Below, in pieces: positions 17,662 to 26,123 of a DNA stretch of 64,000 nt. The number at the start of each line of letters is the position of its first letter. The stretch's first letter is position 1. Source of the DNA: Pseudoluteimonas sp047602125 (GTDB taxonomy: Bacteria; Pseudomonadota; Gammaproteobacteria; Xanthomonadales; Xanthomonadaceae); NCBI GenBank assembly GCA_047602125.1, contig JASGIB010000001.1, positions 434,001-498,000 of the forward strand. Direction: 5' to 3'. Below the pieces are notes generated by a model, which was not told the origin of the DNA, did not search any database, and worked only from the letters and a program-made list of their open reading frames with translations. A program made the position numbers and the translations under genes.

Positions 17662-18033
17662 ATGCGAATCGCGAGTCTTTTTCTGCTTGCCCTTGGCTCA
17701 TTACTGCAATCCCCGGCGAATGCGCAGGAATCGCCTTCGCCTGCAACGACGCCGCAATGCGTGACGGATCCAGCGCAGATTACTGACGAGAACTGCTACA
17801 AGCCTCCGATGTCCCAGATCCTGCCTTTTCTCATGCACACGGGCAGACATCACATCGCCACTTCCGTGCACATTGCCTATGACGAGAAAGGCTACGTGAC
17901 GTTGACGTTGTTGAACCGTTCCACACGAGATAAGGACTTGGATGCAGCCATCGTCGAATGGGCAAAGGGCATGAAACTCATGCCGGGAACCGCGGGTGAA
18001 GGAGATTTGCCGCTCGACTTCAACATTCCCTGA
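17662..18033 (+). CDS. Small exported protein with TonB-C-terminal-like domain
   Basis: 123 residues from the ATG at 17662, chosen because GGAG sits six bases upstream; an in-frame ATG at 17650 touches the previous stop. Residues 1-21 (MRIASLFLLALGSLLQSPANA) are a clear signal peptide. Residues 65-118 (HIAYDEKGYVTLTLLNRSTRDKDLDAAIVEW...) follow the TonB C-terminal pattern of G-x-V, then S-x-x-x-x-LD-A and a hydrophobic end. No membrane anchor or proline-rich spacer is present, so it is not a working energy transducer by itself. The gene is AT-richer than its neighbours (32 of 60 G+C at 17821-17880). Function unknown. Confidence 0.7.
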   Translation: MRIASLFLLALGSLLQSPANAQESPSPATTPQCVTDPAQITDENCYKPPMSQILPFLMHTGRHHIATSVHIAYDEKGYVTLTLLNRSTRDKDLDAAIVEWAKGMKLMPGTAGEGDLPLDFNIP

Positions 18034-18043
18034 GCCACGACGC

Positions 18044-18235
18044 TCAATCCTCGACCGAAATCGCGCCGGTCGGGCAAGCCTGCATGGCCTCTTCCACGCT
18101 CGCGCGCAGCGCTTCGCCCGGTTCCTCGTCGAGGATGTAGAGGAAACCGTCGTCGCGAACCTCGAACACCTGCGGGCAGGCCTGCATGCAGGCCGCTGTC
18201 GAAACGCACACGTCGAAATCGACCTTGATTCGCAT
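18044..18235 (-). CDS. Small ferredoxin, 3Fe-4S or 4Fe-4S type
   Basis: 63 residues from the ATG at 18235. Cys10, Cys16 and the late Cys54 of CPTGAI match the single-cluster ferredoxins of actinobacterial P450 systems. The second ligand position within C-x-x-T-x-x-C is Thr13 rather than Cys, which in that family goes with a 3Fe-4S cluster; Cys20 is an extra candidate ligand. No redox partner lies beside it: the neighbours are pilZ upstream and a convergent TonB-C-like gene. It is the last gene of the fab-to-pilZ run, after a REP-like repeat. Confidence 0.85.
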   Translation of the reverse strand: MRIKVDFDVCVSTAACMQACPQVFEVRDDGFLYILDEEPGEALRASVEEAMQACPTGAISVED

Positions 18236-18237
18236 CG

Positions 18238-18292
18238 TTGCCCCCTCTCCCGGCCTTCGGCCACCCTCTCCCGCATAGGGGAGAGGGAAAGA
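18238..18292. repeat. REP-like repeat, second family
   Basis: ccctctccc...ggccttcggcc...ccctctccc followed by gggagagg forms overlapping stems between pilZ and the ferredoxin gene. It shares its words with the repeats at 2160-2277, 23588-23638 and 38922-38965. Confidence 0.6.
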
Positions 18293-18296
18293 GCAA

Positions 18297-18653
18297 TCAC
18301 ATCGTCTGCGTCGCCTTGTCGGCGTTGAGCATGCCCGCGAGCAGGGTCTCAATCCGGTTGCGCACCACTTCGCCCTCGCTGCTGTCGGCGAACTGCACGC
18401 CGACGCCGGCGGTGCGGTTGCCCTGCGCGCCGCTGGGCGTGACCCACACCACCTTGCCCGGCACCGGCAGGCGCTCGCTGGACTCGGGCAGCGTGAGCAG
18501 CACGAACACCTCGTCGCCGAGGAAATAGCGCTTGGGGGTGGGCACGAAGATGCCGCCCTGCTTCAGGAACGGCATGTAGGCGTTGTACAGCCCCGCCTTG
18601 TCCTTGAAATTCAGCGACAGGATGCCCTGTCGTACGCCTGCGGCTCCACTCAT
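18297..18653 (-). CDS. pilZ: Type IV pilus assembly protein PilZ
   Basis: 118 residues from the ATG at 18653. The sequence GILSLNFKDKAGLYNAYMPFLKQGGIFVPT and GDEVFVLLTLPESSERLPV...GKVVWVTP is that of the PilZ proper of Pseudomonas and Xanthomonas. It lacks the RxxxR cyclic-di-GMP motif, as expected for this class, which works through FimX and PilB rather than by binding the nucleotide. Its place after holB is the standard one in this group. Confidence 0.95.
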   Translation of the reverse strand: MSGAAGVRQGILSLNFKDKAGLYNAYMPFLKQGGIFVPTPKRYFLGDEVFVLLTLPESSERLPVPGKVVWVTPSGAQGNRTAGVGVQFADSSEGEVVRNRIETLLAGMLNADKATQTM

Positions 18654-18675
18654 CGTCCCCCGTCCTCCTCCGGCC

Positions 18676-19692
18676 TCATCCCTTCGCCTTCGCCCCGCCC
18701 TGGCCGGCAACCGGCCACTGCAGCAGCAGGTCCACGACCACGAGGTCCGCACGCACCGTGGTGCGCAACAAGTCGCGGCTGCGGTTTGCTGCGGCGAACC
18801 ATGCCGCCAGCCTGCGGGTTCGCGCCGGGTCGGTCAAGCGCCCCGTCGCTTCCAGCGCCAGGTCCGCGGCGAATCGCAGCCGCAGCGCGAGCGATTCGTC
18901 GACGCTCCAGCGCTGCGCGGTGGCGGTCGCGGAGGCGCGGCCCTGCGACAGCGCGCGCAGGTCGTCCATCACCTCGCGGCGCAGGTCGAGGCTGCCGTCG
19001 GCCAGCCATTGCGCGGCCAGGCCGGGATGCCCGCGCGCGGCATCGAGCGCTTCCTCGGCGGATTTCGAATGGCCCTGCGCGCGCAGCGAGGCCAGCGCTT
19101 CCTCGCGCGGCGGCAGGCGGAACTCGAGCTTCTGGCAGCGGCTGCGGATGGTCGCCGGCAGGCGCGTCGGATCTGCGGCGATCAGCCAAAGGTAGCGACC
19201 GGGCTGCGGTTCCTCCAGCGTCTTCAGCAGCGCATTGCTTGCCGATGTGTTCAGCGCGTCGGCAGGATCGATCAGCGCGACGCGCGCCTCGCCGTATTGC
19301 GGCGTGAGCGCGAGTTGCGTGGACAGCGTGCGGATCTGCTCGATCGACAATTCCTGGCGCGGCTTGCCGGTTTTCTCGTTCATCGCGAAACCCACGAACA
19401 GCGCGTCCGGATGACCGGGCCGGCCATGGGGCAAGGCGAGCGATCCGTCCGGACGGACCTCGACCGGATCGGATTGCGAACGCGACTGGTAGAGCATGCA
19501 GCTGCGGCAGGTGCCGCAGGCTTCATGGCCGCGCGGCGACAGGCAGAGCACGCGCTGCGCGAGCTTCTCGGCGACTTCGCGCTGGCCGAGCCCGGCCGGA
19601 CCGCTGAACAGCAACCCATGCGCGAGGCGTCCGGCGACGAGCGCTTCCACCGCCTGCGCGTAGGCGCGTTGTTGCCACGGCGCGAAGTTCAT
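18676..19692 (-). CDS. holB: DNA polymerase III delta-prime subunit
   Basis: 338 residues from the ATG at 19692, which overlaps the tmk stop as ATGA. It has a clamp-loader AAA fold with GPAGLGQREVAE in place of a strict Walker A (delta-prime does not hydrolyse ATP), the zinc cysteines in CLSPRGHEACGTCRSC, and a sensor region NASNALLKTLEEPQP-like (SASNALLKTLEEPQP). It works with delta and the DnaX subunits (dnaX is at 39.3 kb) to load the beta clamp. Confidence 0.95.
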   Translation of the reverse strand: MNFAPWQQRAYAQAVEALVAGRLAHGLLFSGPAGLGQREVAEKLAQRVLCLSPRGHEACGTCRSCMLYQSRSQSDPVEVRPDGSLALPHGRPGHPDALFVGFAMNEKTGKPRQELSIEQIRTLSTQLALTPQYGEARVALIDPADALNTSASNALLKTLEEPQPGRYLWLIAADPTRLPATIRSRCQKLEFRLPPREEALASLRAQGHSKSAEEALDAARGHPGLAAQWLADGSLDLRREVMDDLRALSQGRASATATAQRWSVDESLALRLRFAADLALEATGRLTDPARTRRLAAWFAAANRSRDLLRTTVRADLVVVDLLLQWPVAGQGGAKAKG

Positions 19693-20333
19693 GCCGCCAC
19701 CTGCATCCACGCGCGCAGCAACGACACAGCATCGGCCGCGACATCGGCGGCGGGACGCGAGGCATCGAGTACGCGGATGCGTTGCGGTTCCGCCGCGGCG
19801 CGGGCGAGATAAGCGGTGCGCACGCGTTCGAAGAATTCGTCGCGCTCGCGTTCGATCCGGTCGGGCACGAGGTCGCGTCCGCGCGCACGCTGGCGGCCTT
19901 CGTCGATGCCGATATCGAGCAACAGCGTCAGGCCCGGGCGGATGCCGACGACCTCGCGCTCCAGCGTGGCGATCAACGCATCATCGAGCCCGCGGCCGCC
20001 GCCCTGGTAGGCGTAGCTGGAATCGGTGAATCGGTCGCACAGCACCCAGGCGCCGCGCTTCAACGCTGGCAGGATCGTTTCGCGCACATGCTGCGCGCGC
20101 GAGGCGAACATCAGCAGCAGCTCGGCCTGCGGCGAAGCCGGTTCGTGGTGGGGATCGAGCAGCAGTTCGCGGATGCGTTCGGCCAGCGGCGTGCCGCCGG
20201 GTTCGCGCGTGCAGACGACATCGGCGCCGGTCGCGGCCAGCGCATCGCGCAGCGCATGCAGCACCGTGGTCTTGCCCGCGCCCTCGCCGCCTTCCAGCGT
20301 GACCAGGCGCGGCTGCGGCTGCAGCGCATTCAA
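19689..20333 (-). CDS. tmk: Thymidylate kinase
   Basis: 214 residues from a TTG at 20333; no ATG lies in frame near the N-terminus. The P-loop is GGEGAGKTT, then CTREPGGTPLAERIRELLL, the DR motif CDRFTDSSYAYQGGGRG and the lid RERDEFFERVR. It phosphorylates dTMP to dTDP. The TTG start shares bases with the mltG stop (TTGA), and the tmk stop overlaps holB (ATGA), so the three are translationally coupled. Confidence 0.95.
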   Translation of the reverse strand: MNALQPQPRLVTLEGGEGAGKTTVLHALRDALAATGADVVCTREPGGTPLAERIRELLLDPHHEPASPQAELLLMFASRAQHVRETILPALKRGAWVLCDRFTDSSYAYQGGGRGLDDALIATLEREVVGIRPGLTLLLDIGIDEGRQRARGRDLVPDRIERERDEFFERVRTAYLARAAAEPQRIRVLDASRPAADVAADAVSLLRAWMQVAA

Positions 20334-21457
20334 GGCCCCGGCCCCGCTGGCGCGGTGGTCGATGCCGGCACGGGCGTCGTATCGTCCGAGGTCGCGGTTC
20401 CGGTCAGCGGGCCTTTCGCCAATCCGGCGCGGTAACGCGCGAGGTAGGCGCGCACGTTGGCCTGGTGTTCGGCATAGGTCGCGGCGAACAGGCTGCGGCC
20501 GCTGCCATCGCCGCTCGACACGAAGTACACGGCATCGCCCGGCGCGGGATGCGTGGCGGCCTGCAGCGCGGCCTTGCCCGGCATCGAGATCGGCGTCGGC
20601 GGCAGGCCGGCGATGCGATAGGTGTTGTACGGCGTGTCCGCCTGCAGGTCCTTCTTGCGGATATTGCCGTCGTAACGCTCGCCGAGGCCGTAGACCACGG
20701 TCGGATCGGTTTCCAGGCGCATGCCCTTGGCGAGACGGTTGGTGAAGACGCCCGCGATGCGCGCGCGATCCTCGGCGACGCCGGTTTCCTTCTCGACGAT
20801 GGAGGCGAGGACCAGCGCTTCGTCCGCGGACTTCAGCGGCAATTCCGGCGCGCGCGTTTTCCAGGCTTCGTCGAGCGCCTTCCGCATCGCTTCGTGCGCG
20901 CGGGCGAGCACGTCGAGGTCGCTGTCGCCGCGGGTGTAGAGGTAGGTTTCCGGCAGGAAGCGCCCTTCTGGATGCTGGCCGGTGAAGCCGAGCTTCGCCA
21001 TCAGCGCCGCGTCGTCGAGCGCTGCGGTTTCCTGCCCGAGCATCGTCGCCTTCGCCAGCGCCGCGCGCAGTTGCCGGATGTTCCAGCCTTCCACGATCGT
21101 GAAGCGACGACTGATGACCTTGCCGTCGCGCATGCGCAGCAACAGATCGCGCGGCGTGGTTCCGGGATCGAGTGCGTATTCGCCCACCTGCAGATGGCCG
21201 GCGGTGCCGAGCTGGCGCGCGAGCAAGCGCCATTCCAGGTCGCGGGCGGGCGATTCGCCGGCCGCGTGCAATTTGCCGAGCACGGTCGCGAAGGAATCGC
21301 CGCGGGCGACGACGATGCTGGCGTCGGCTTTCGCGCTGGCGAGCGGCGCATCGGCGAAACCGGCGTAGCGGTCGAATGCCCAGTACGCGGCCGCGCCGAG
21401 CAGCAACGCCGACAGCACGAAGATCCATCCGAAGCGGGATTTGCGTTTGCGGCTCAA
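20330..21457 (-). CDS. mltG: Endolytic transglycosylase MltG
   Basis: 375 residues from a TTG at 21457 that overlaps the pabC stop as TTGA. One N-terminal membrane segment (residues 9-25, GWIFVLSALLLGAAAYW) anchors a YceG-like domain. The conserved LASIVEKETG contains the catalytic glutamate, and DTPYNTY...GLPPTPISMPGKAAL...HPAPGDAVYFVSSGDG is the family signature. It cuts nascent glycan strands in the inner membrane. The pabC-mltG-tmk-holB order is widely conserved. Confidence 0.95.
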   Translation of the reverse strand: MSRKRKSRFGWIFVLSALLLGAAAYWAFDRYAGFADAPLASAKADASIVVARGDSFATVLGKLHAAGESPARDLEWRLLARQLGTAGHLQVGEYALDPGTTPRDLLLRMRDGKVISRRFTIVEGWNIRQLRAALAKATMLGQETAALDDAALMAKLGFTGQHPEGRFLPETYLYTRGDSDLDVLARAHEAMRKALDEAWKTRAPELPLKSADEALVLASIVEKETGVAEDRARIAGVFTNRLAKGMRLETDPTVVYGLGERYDGNIRKKDLQADTPYNTYRIAGLPPTPISMPGKAALQAATHPAPGDAVYFVSSGDGSGRSLFAATYAEHQANVRAYLARYRAGLAKGPLTGTATSDDTTPVPASTTAPAGPGP

Positions 21458-22269
21458 GCGGGCTCCACGACGAAGGACGGATGCAGGCGCGACAAGGCGA
21501 TGCGTGCGGCGGCGACCACGGGATGCGGCAGCCATTCGCGCGCACCGAGGCGCGCCACCGGCAGGATACCGCGCACCGCGTTGCACAGGAAAACCGCGTC
21601 GGCGGCTTCGATATCGGCCAGCGACAGCGAGCCTTCCGCCGCATCGAGCACGGACAGCAATTTCGCGCGGCAAACACCGGCAACGCCGCAATCGCCGATG
21701 GCCGGCGTCGCCCAGCGCGCGCCGATGAACGCGAAGAGGTTGGCCGAAGTCGCGCCGATGGCGTTTCCATCCGTATCCCGCACCAGGCCCTCGTCTGCGC
21801 CGGCGCGATCGGCTTCGGCGCGCGCCAGGATTTGTTCCAGTCGGTTGCAATGCTTGATCCCGGCCAGCGCCGGTTGCGATGCGAGCCGCGTTTCGCAGGG
21901 ATGGAGTCGCAAGCCGCGATCCGGCGCTGCAGGCACGGCGTGGCGCGACACGATCCAGGTCGGAACCGGAGTCGCCGGTGGCGCGTAGCCGCGCTCCCCC
22001 GCGCCGCGCGTGAGCAGCAGCTTCAGCACGCCGTCGACGCCATCGGCGAACAGCGCCGCGGCTTCATCGCGAACACGCGCCTCATCCGGCAACGGGATGC
22101 CGAGGCGCTGCGCACCGAGCCGCAGCCGCGACCAGTGGTCGTTCCACCACGGCACTTCGCCGCGATGCACGCGCATGGTTTCGAACAGTCCATCGCCGTA
22201 GGCAAGGCCGCGGTCGTCGGCCGGCACCACGTCGAGCCGCGTATCGCCGCGGAAGACGCGCGCGTTCAC
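21454..22269 (-). CDS. pabC: Aminodeoxychorismate lyase
   Basis: 271 residues from a GTG at 22269 that overlaps the pabB stop (GTGA). It is a fold-type IV PLP enzyme: RGLAYGDGLFETMRVHRG holds the early signature, GIKHCNRLEQILARAEA contains the conserved lysine that binds PLP, and DGNAIGATSANLFAF the phosphate-binding turn. It releases pyruvate from aminodeoxychorismate to give p-aminobenzoate for folate. It works on the product of the PabB protein coded just upstream. Confidence 0.93.
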   Translation of the reverse strand: MNARVFRGDTRLDVVPADDRGLAYGDGLFETMRVHRGEVPWWNDHWSRLRLGAQRLGIPLPDEARVRDEAAALFADGVDGVLKLLLTRGAGERGYAPPATPVPTWIVSRHAVPAAPDRGLRLHPCETRLASQPALAGIKHCNRLEQILARAEADRAGADEGLVRDTDGNAIGATSANLFAFIGARWATPAIGDCGVAGVCRAKLLSVLDAAEGSLSLADIEAADAVFLCNAVRGILPVARLGAREWLPHPVVAAARIALSRLHPSFVVEPA

Positions 22270-23585
22270 GCCTCGACCCCAAGCGCACGCAGCATCCCGC
22301 ACGCCTTGGCCCGGGTTTCCTCCAGCTCGCGTTGCGGATCGGAATCGGCGACGATGCCGGCGCCGGTGCGGAAGCGTAGCGCGTGGGCTTCAAGTTCCGC
22401 GCTGCGGATCAGGATGTTGAGGTCCATGTCGCCGTCGCGGTTGAGCCATCCGAACGCGCCCGTGTAGGCGCCGCGTCCCTGTCCTTCGAGTTCCGCGATC
22501 ACCTGCATGCAGCGCACCTTCGGGCAACCGGTGATGGTGCCGCCGGGGAACACCGCGGCGATCACGGAACCGGGCGTCGCGTCCGCGCGCAGGCGGCCGC
22601 GCACGTTGCTGACGATGTGGTGCACGTGCGCGTAGCTTTCCACCGTCATCAGTTCATCGACCTCGACGCTGCCGGCCACGCAGACGCGACCGAGGTCGTT
22701 GCGCTCGAGGTCGATCAGCATCACGTGTTCGGCGCGTTCCTTCGGGTTGCCGACCAGGTCGCGGATCCGCGCCGCGTCGTCGTCGCCTTCGAAGCGCGGA
22801 CGCGTGCCGGCGATGGGCCGCGTTTCCGCCACGTCGCCGCGCACCGAGACCAGCCGCTCCGGCGAAGCGCTGACCACGGCAAAACCTTCGCCAGCGAATA
22901 TGCCGGCGAACGGCGCCGGGTTGTGCTTGCGCAGGCGCTGGAACAGTTCCGCCGCCTGCGGCGCGCGCGCGAACCGCGCGCTCCAGCCGCGACTGATGTT
23001 GGCCTGGAACACGTCCCCGGCGGCGAGGTAGTCGAGCACGCGGCGCACGCCATCGGTGAAGCGCGCGGGTTCGTCTTCGTCGACGCGCTGCGGCGGCGTC
23101 CATCGCGGGAGCGGCGGCAACGATGGCAACGCGGCGATGTCGGCTTCGATGGCGTCGAGCATGCCGGCGTATGCGGTTTCGGCCACCGCCACGCATTCGC
23201 CGCTGGCGCGGTCGCGCAGGATCGCGGCGGGACAACGCAGGGCCAGCGCGACCGGCAACGTACCCGGCGCGTTCGGCAGCGACAAAATCGGTTCGATTTC
23301 GCCCGCGAGTTCGTAGCCGAGGTACAACGCCCAGCCACCGCGGAACGGCCAGCGGGGTTCTTCGCGCGGAACACGCTGCACCTGCCATTCTCGATCGAGC
23401 GCGGCGAGGAAACGTTCGCCCTCGCGCGCATGGATCGATTCGCCGTTGGTGGCGAGCAGCAGGTCCCAGCGGCCCTGCGCGGTGCCGGCGGCCGCGGACT
23501 CCAGCAGCAACGGATAGCACGCCGGCGCGGACCGGTGCAGGTCGAGCAGGTCGAATTCGGGCGGCAGCGGGCGGGCCACGATCAC
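22266..23585 (-). CDS. pabB: Aminodeoxychorismate synthase component I (PabB)
   Basis: 439 residues of the chorismate-binding family. The C-terminal domain contains FQANISRGWSARF, SPERLVSV, PIAGTRPR, LIDLERNDLGRVC, HHIVSNVRG and FPGGTITGCPKVRCM. It makes aminodeoxychorismate from chorismate with ammonia from a PabA partner not seen here. Ala259 stands in PIAGT where E. coli PabB has the lysine of PIKGT; TrpE proteins have Ala. The pairing with pabC by a GTGA overlap supports PabB over TrpE. Confidence 0.88.
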   Translation of the reverse strand: MIVARPLPPEFDLLDLHRSAPACYPLLLESAAAGTAQGRWDLLLATNGESIHAREGERFLAALDREWQVQRVPREEPRWPFRGGWALYLGYELAGEIEPILSLPNAPGTLPVALALRCPAAILRDRASGECVAVAETAYAGMLDAIEADIAALPSLPPLPRWTPPQRVDEDEPARFTDGVRRVLDYLAAGDVFQANISRGWSARFARAPQAAELFQRLRKHNPAPFAGIFAGEGFAVVSASPERLVSVRGDVAETRPIAGTRPRFEGDDDAARIRDLVGNPKERAEHVMLIDLERNDLGRVCVAGSVEVDELMTVESYAHVHHIVSNVRGRLRADATPGSVIAAVFPGGTITGCPKVRCMQVIAELEGQGRGAYTGAFGWLNRDGDMDLNILIRSAELEAHALRFRTGAGIVADSDPQRELEETRAKACGMLRALGVEA

Positions 23586-23587
23586 GA

Positions 23588-23638
23588 TTCGACCCTCATC
23601 CGGCGCTTCTCGCCACCTTCTCCCGAGGGGAGAAGGGG
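23588..23638. repeat. REP-like repeat, second family
   Basis: ccctcatccggcgcttc...ccttctcccgaggggagaagg lies in the 54-bp gap between fabF and pabB. It is the inverse orientation of the copy at 2160-2206. Confidence 0.65.
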
Positions 23639-23639
23639 A

Positions 23640-24878
23640 TCACGCGCGGCGGAACACCAGCGTGCCGTTGGTGCCGCCGAAGCCGAACGAGTTCGACATC
23701 GCGATGTCGACCTTCTTCTCGCGCGCGGTGTGCGGCACGTAGTCGAGGTCGCAGCCTTCGGACGGATGCTCGAGGTTGATCGTCGGCGGGATGATGCCGG
23801 TGTGCAGCGCCATCGCCGAAAAGACGGCCTCGACGCCGCCGGCCGCGCCGAGCAGGTGCCCGGTCATCGACTTGGTCGAGCTGACCATCACCGACTTCGC
23901 CGCCTCGCCCATCGCGCGCTTCATCGCCATGGTCTCGGCGAGGTCGCCGGCCGGCGTGGAGGTGCCGTGCGCGTTGATGTAACCGACCTGCGCGGCATCG
24001 ATGCCGGCGTCGCGGATGGCGTTGATCATGCAGCGCGCGGCGCCGTCGCCGTTCTCGCTCGGCGCGGTCATGTGGTAGGCGTCGCCGCTCATGCCGAAGC
24101 CGGCGAGTTCGCAGTAGATGCGCGCGCCGCGCGCCTTCGCGGCTTCGTATTCCTCGAGCACCAGGATGCCGGCGCCGTCGCCCATGACGAAGCCGTCGCG
24201 GTCCTTGTCCCACGGGCGCGAAGCCTTCGTCGGCTCGTCGTTGCGGGTCGACAGCGCCTTCATCGCGCAGAAGCCGCCGAGCGAGGTCGGCGTGGTCGCG
24301 TATTCGGCGCCGCCGGCGACCATGGCGTCGGCCTCGCCGTACTGGATCATGCGCATCGCCAGGCCGATGTTGTGCGTGGCCGTGGTGCAGGCGGTGACCG
24401 CGGCGATGTTCGGGCCCTTGGCGCCGGTCATGATCGAGACCTGGCCGGCGATCATGTTGATGATGGTGCTCGGCACGTAGAACGGCGAAACCTTGCGCGG
24501 GCCGCCGGCCGCGTACTTGAGCGTAGTCTCCTCGATGCCGTGCAGGCCGCCGATGCCGGCGCCGATGGCGACGCCGATGCGCTCGGCCGCCTCGCCCTCG
24601 ATGGCGATGCCCGAATCGGCGATGGCCATCAGCGACGCCGCCACGCCGTAGTGCACGAAGGGATCCATCTTCTTGATGTCCTTCGGCGCGATCCAGGTGG
24701 CCGGGTCGAAGTCCTTGACCTCGCCCGCGATGCGGGTGGGGAACGCGGAGGCATCGAAATGGGTGATCGGGCCGATGCCCGACCGGCCGCTGACGATGCC
24801 GTCCCAGCTCGTGGCCAGGTCGTTGCCCAGCGGCGAAACGATGCCGAGACCGGTGACGACGACGCGACGCTTGCTCAT
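23640..24878 (-). CDS. fabF: 3-oxoacyl-ACP synthase II (FabF)
   Basis: 412 residues from the ATG at 24878 with AGGAGCC upstream. The thiolase-fold catalytic set is Cys164 (AVTACTTATHN), a His in NAHGTSTPAGD and a His in GHLLGAAGGVE, with the closing NSFGFGGTNGTLVFRR. It condenses malonyl-ACP with acyl-ACP in chain elongation. It follows acpP, as in the E. coli fab cluster. Transcript levels may be set by the stem-loop at 24957-24976. Confidence 0.97.
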   Translation of the reverse strand: MSKRRVVVTGLGIVSPLGNDLATSWDGIVSGRSGIGPITHFDASAFPTRIAGEVKDFDPATWIAPKDIKKMDPFVHYGVAASLMAIADSGIAIEGEAAERIGVAIGAGIGGLHGIEETTLKYAAGGPRKVSPFYVPSTIINMIAGQVSIMTGAKGPNIAAVTACTTATHNIGLAMRMIQYGEADAMVAGGAEYATTPTSLGGFCAMKALSTRNDEPTKASRPWDKDRDGFVMGDGAGILVLEEYEAAKARGARIYCELAGFGMSGDAYHMTAPSENGDGAARCMINAIRDAGIDAAQVGYINAHGTSTPAGDLAETMAMKRAMGEAAKSVMVSSTKSMTGHLLGAAGGVEAVFSAMALHTGIIPPTINLEHPSEGCDLDYVPHTAREKKVDIAMSNSFGFGGTNGTLVFRRA

Positions 24879-24956
24879 GCCTGGCTCCTGGGCCTGGTGC
24901 TCTTGCGAATGCTCATGGCGGACATACGCCTGCGGATGCAACCGCCGGAAACGCAC

Positions 24957-24976
24957 GGGGCCGCATGCGCGGCCCC
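24957..24976. repeat. Perfect 8-bp stem-loop between acpP and fabF
   Basis: GGGGCCGC-ATGC-GCGGCCCC, a perfect stem with a 4-base loop, placed 38 bases past the acpP stop. No T-run follows on the minus strand. A similar perfect stem follows rpmF (29024-29043). Both sit behind short genes whose products are needed in large excess. Confidence 0.7.
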
Positions 24977-25014
24977 AGCGGTGTCACGGCCACGGCGCAC
25001 GGGCGCCGGCGGCT

Positions 25015-25254
25015 TCACGCCTTGACGTGGGCCTTGACGTAATCGATGGCCTGCTGCACCGAGGTGATCTTCTCGGCTTCCTCGTCCGGGATTTCGCACT
25101 CGAACTCTTCCTCGAGCGCCATCACCAGCTCGACGGTATCGAGCGAATCCGCGCCGAGGTCGTCGACGAAGGAGGCGTTGTTGGTGACTTCCTCTTCCTT
25201 GACGCCCAGTTGTTCGACCACGATCTTCTTGACGCGTTCTTCGATGCTGCTCAT
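25015..25254 (-). CDS. acpP: Acyl carrier protein
   Basis: 79 residues, strongly acidic, from the ATG at 25254 with GGAGGAGCG upstream. The phosphopantetheine attachment serine is Ser37 in GADSLDTVELVMALEEEF. It carries growing acyl chains between FabD, FabG, FabF, FabH and FabI, all but FabI coded in this operon. Confidence 0.98.
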   Translation of the reverse strand: MSSIEERVKKIVVEQLGVKEEEVTNNASFVDDLGADSLDTVELVMALEEEFECEIPDEEAEKITSVQQAIDYVKAHVKA

Positions 25255-25379
25255 GTGTCTTCGCTCCTCCCGGGGAGTCCGTTGCGGCGGGTAGTGTAAG
25301 GGATAGACGCGGCTTCCGCGCATTCGCGCCGAAGCCTTGCTGCTCAATGGTTTAGAACATGTTTTTCAAGCGCACCATG

Positions 25380-26123
25380 TCACGGCATGTACATCCCGCC
25401 GTTGACATGCAGGGTTTCGCCGGTGATGTAGGCGGCGTTCGGGCCGGCCAGGAACGCCACCGCGCGCGCGATGTCGCCCGGCTCACCGAAACGGCCCAGC
25501 GCGATCTGGCCGAGCATCGCGTTCTTCGCGTCCTCCGGCAGTTCGCGGGTCATGTCGGTATCGATGAAGCCGGGCGCGACGACGTTGACGGTGACGCCGC
25601 GCGAGCCGATCTCCTTCGCCAGCGACTTGCTGAAGGCGATGATGCCGGCCTTGGCCGCGGCGTAGTTCGCCTGCCCCGCGTTGCCGGTCACGCCGATCAC
25701 CGAGGCGATGTTGACGATGCGGCCCTTGCGCGCCTTCATCATCCCGCGCATCGCCGCCTTGCAGCTGCGGAAGACGCTGGTGAGGTTGGTGTCCAGGATC
25801 GCCTGCCAGTCCTCGTCCTTCATCCGCAGCAGCAGGTTGTCGCGGGTGATGCCGGCGTTGTTGACGAGGATGGAAAGGCCGCCGAATTCCTTGGCGATGG
25901 CGTCGACCAGGCCTTCGATCGCGCCGGGCGCGTTGACGTCGAGCACCCGGCCCGCGCCGCCTTTCCCGGCGAGCCGTGCGGAAATCGCGTCCGCGCCGGA
26001 TTCGCTGGTCGCGGTACCGATGACGGTCGCGCCCTGCGCGGCGAGTTCGTCGGCGATGGCGGCGCCGATGCCGCGGCTGGCGCCGGTGACGAGGGCGATT
26101 TCGCCCTTGAGGGCTTCGGTCAT
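25380..26123 (-). CDS. fabG: 3-oxoacyl-ACP reductase (FabG)
   Basis: 247 residues. It is a classical short-chain dehydrogenase: GASRGIG nucleotide loop, NNAG, and catalytic Ser141, Tyr154 and Lys158 (NYAAAKAG). The ATG at 26123 overlaps the fabD stop (ATGA), with GGGGA six bases upstream of it. It reduces 3-oxoacyl-ACP with NADPH. Confidence 0.97.
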   Translation of the reverse strand: MTEALKGEIALVTGASRGIGAAIADELAAQGATVIGTATSESGADAISARLAGKGGAGRVLDVNAPGAIEGLVDAIAKEFGGLSILVNNAGITRDNLLLRMKDEDWQAILDTNLTSVFRSCKAAMRGMMKARKGRIVNIASVIGVTGNAGQANYAAAKAGIIAFSKSLAKEIGSRGVTVNVVAPGFIDTDMTRELPEDAKNAMLGQIALGRFGEPGDIARAVAFLAGPNAAYITGETLHVNGGMYMP

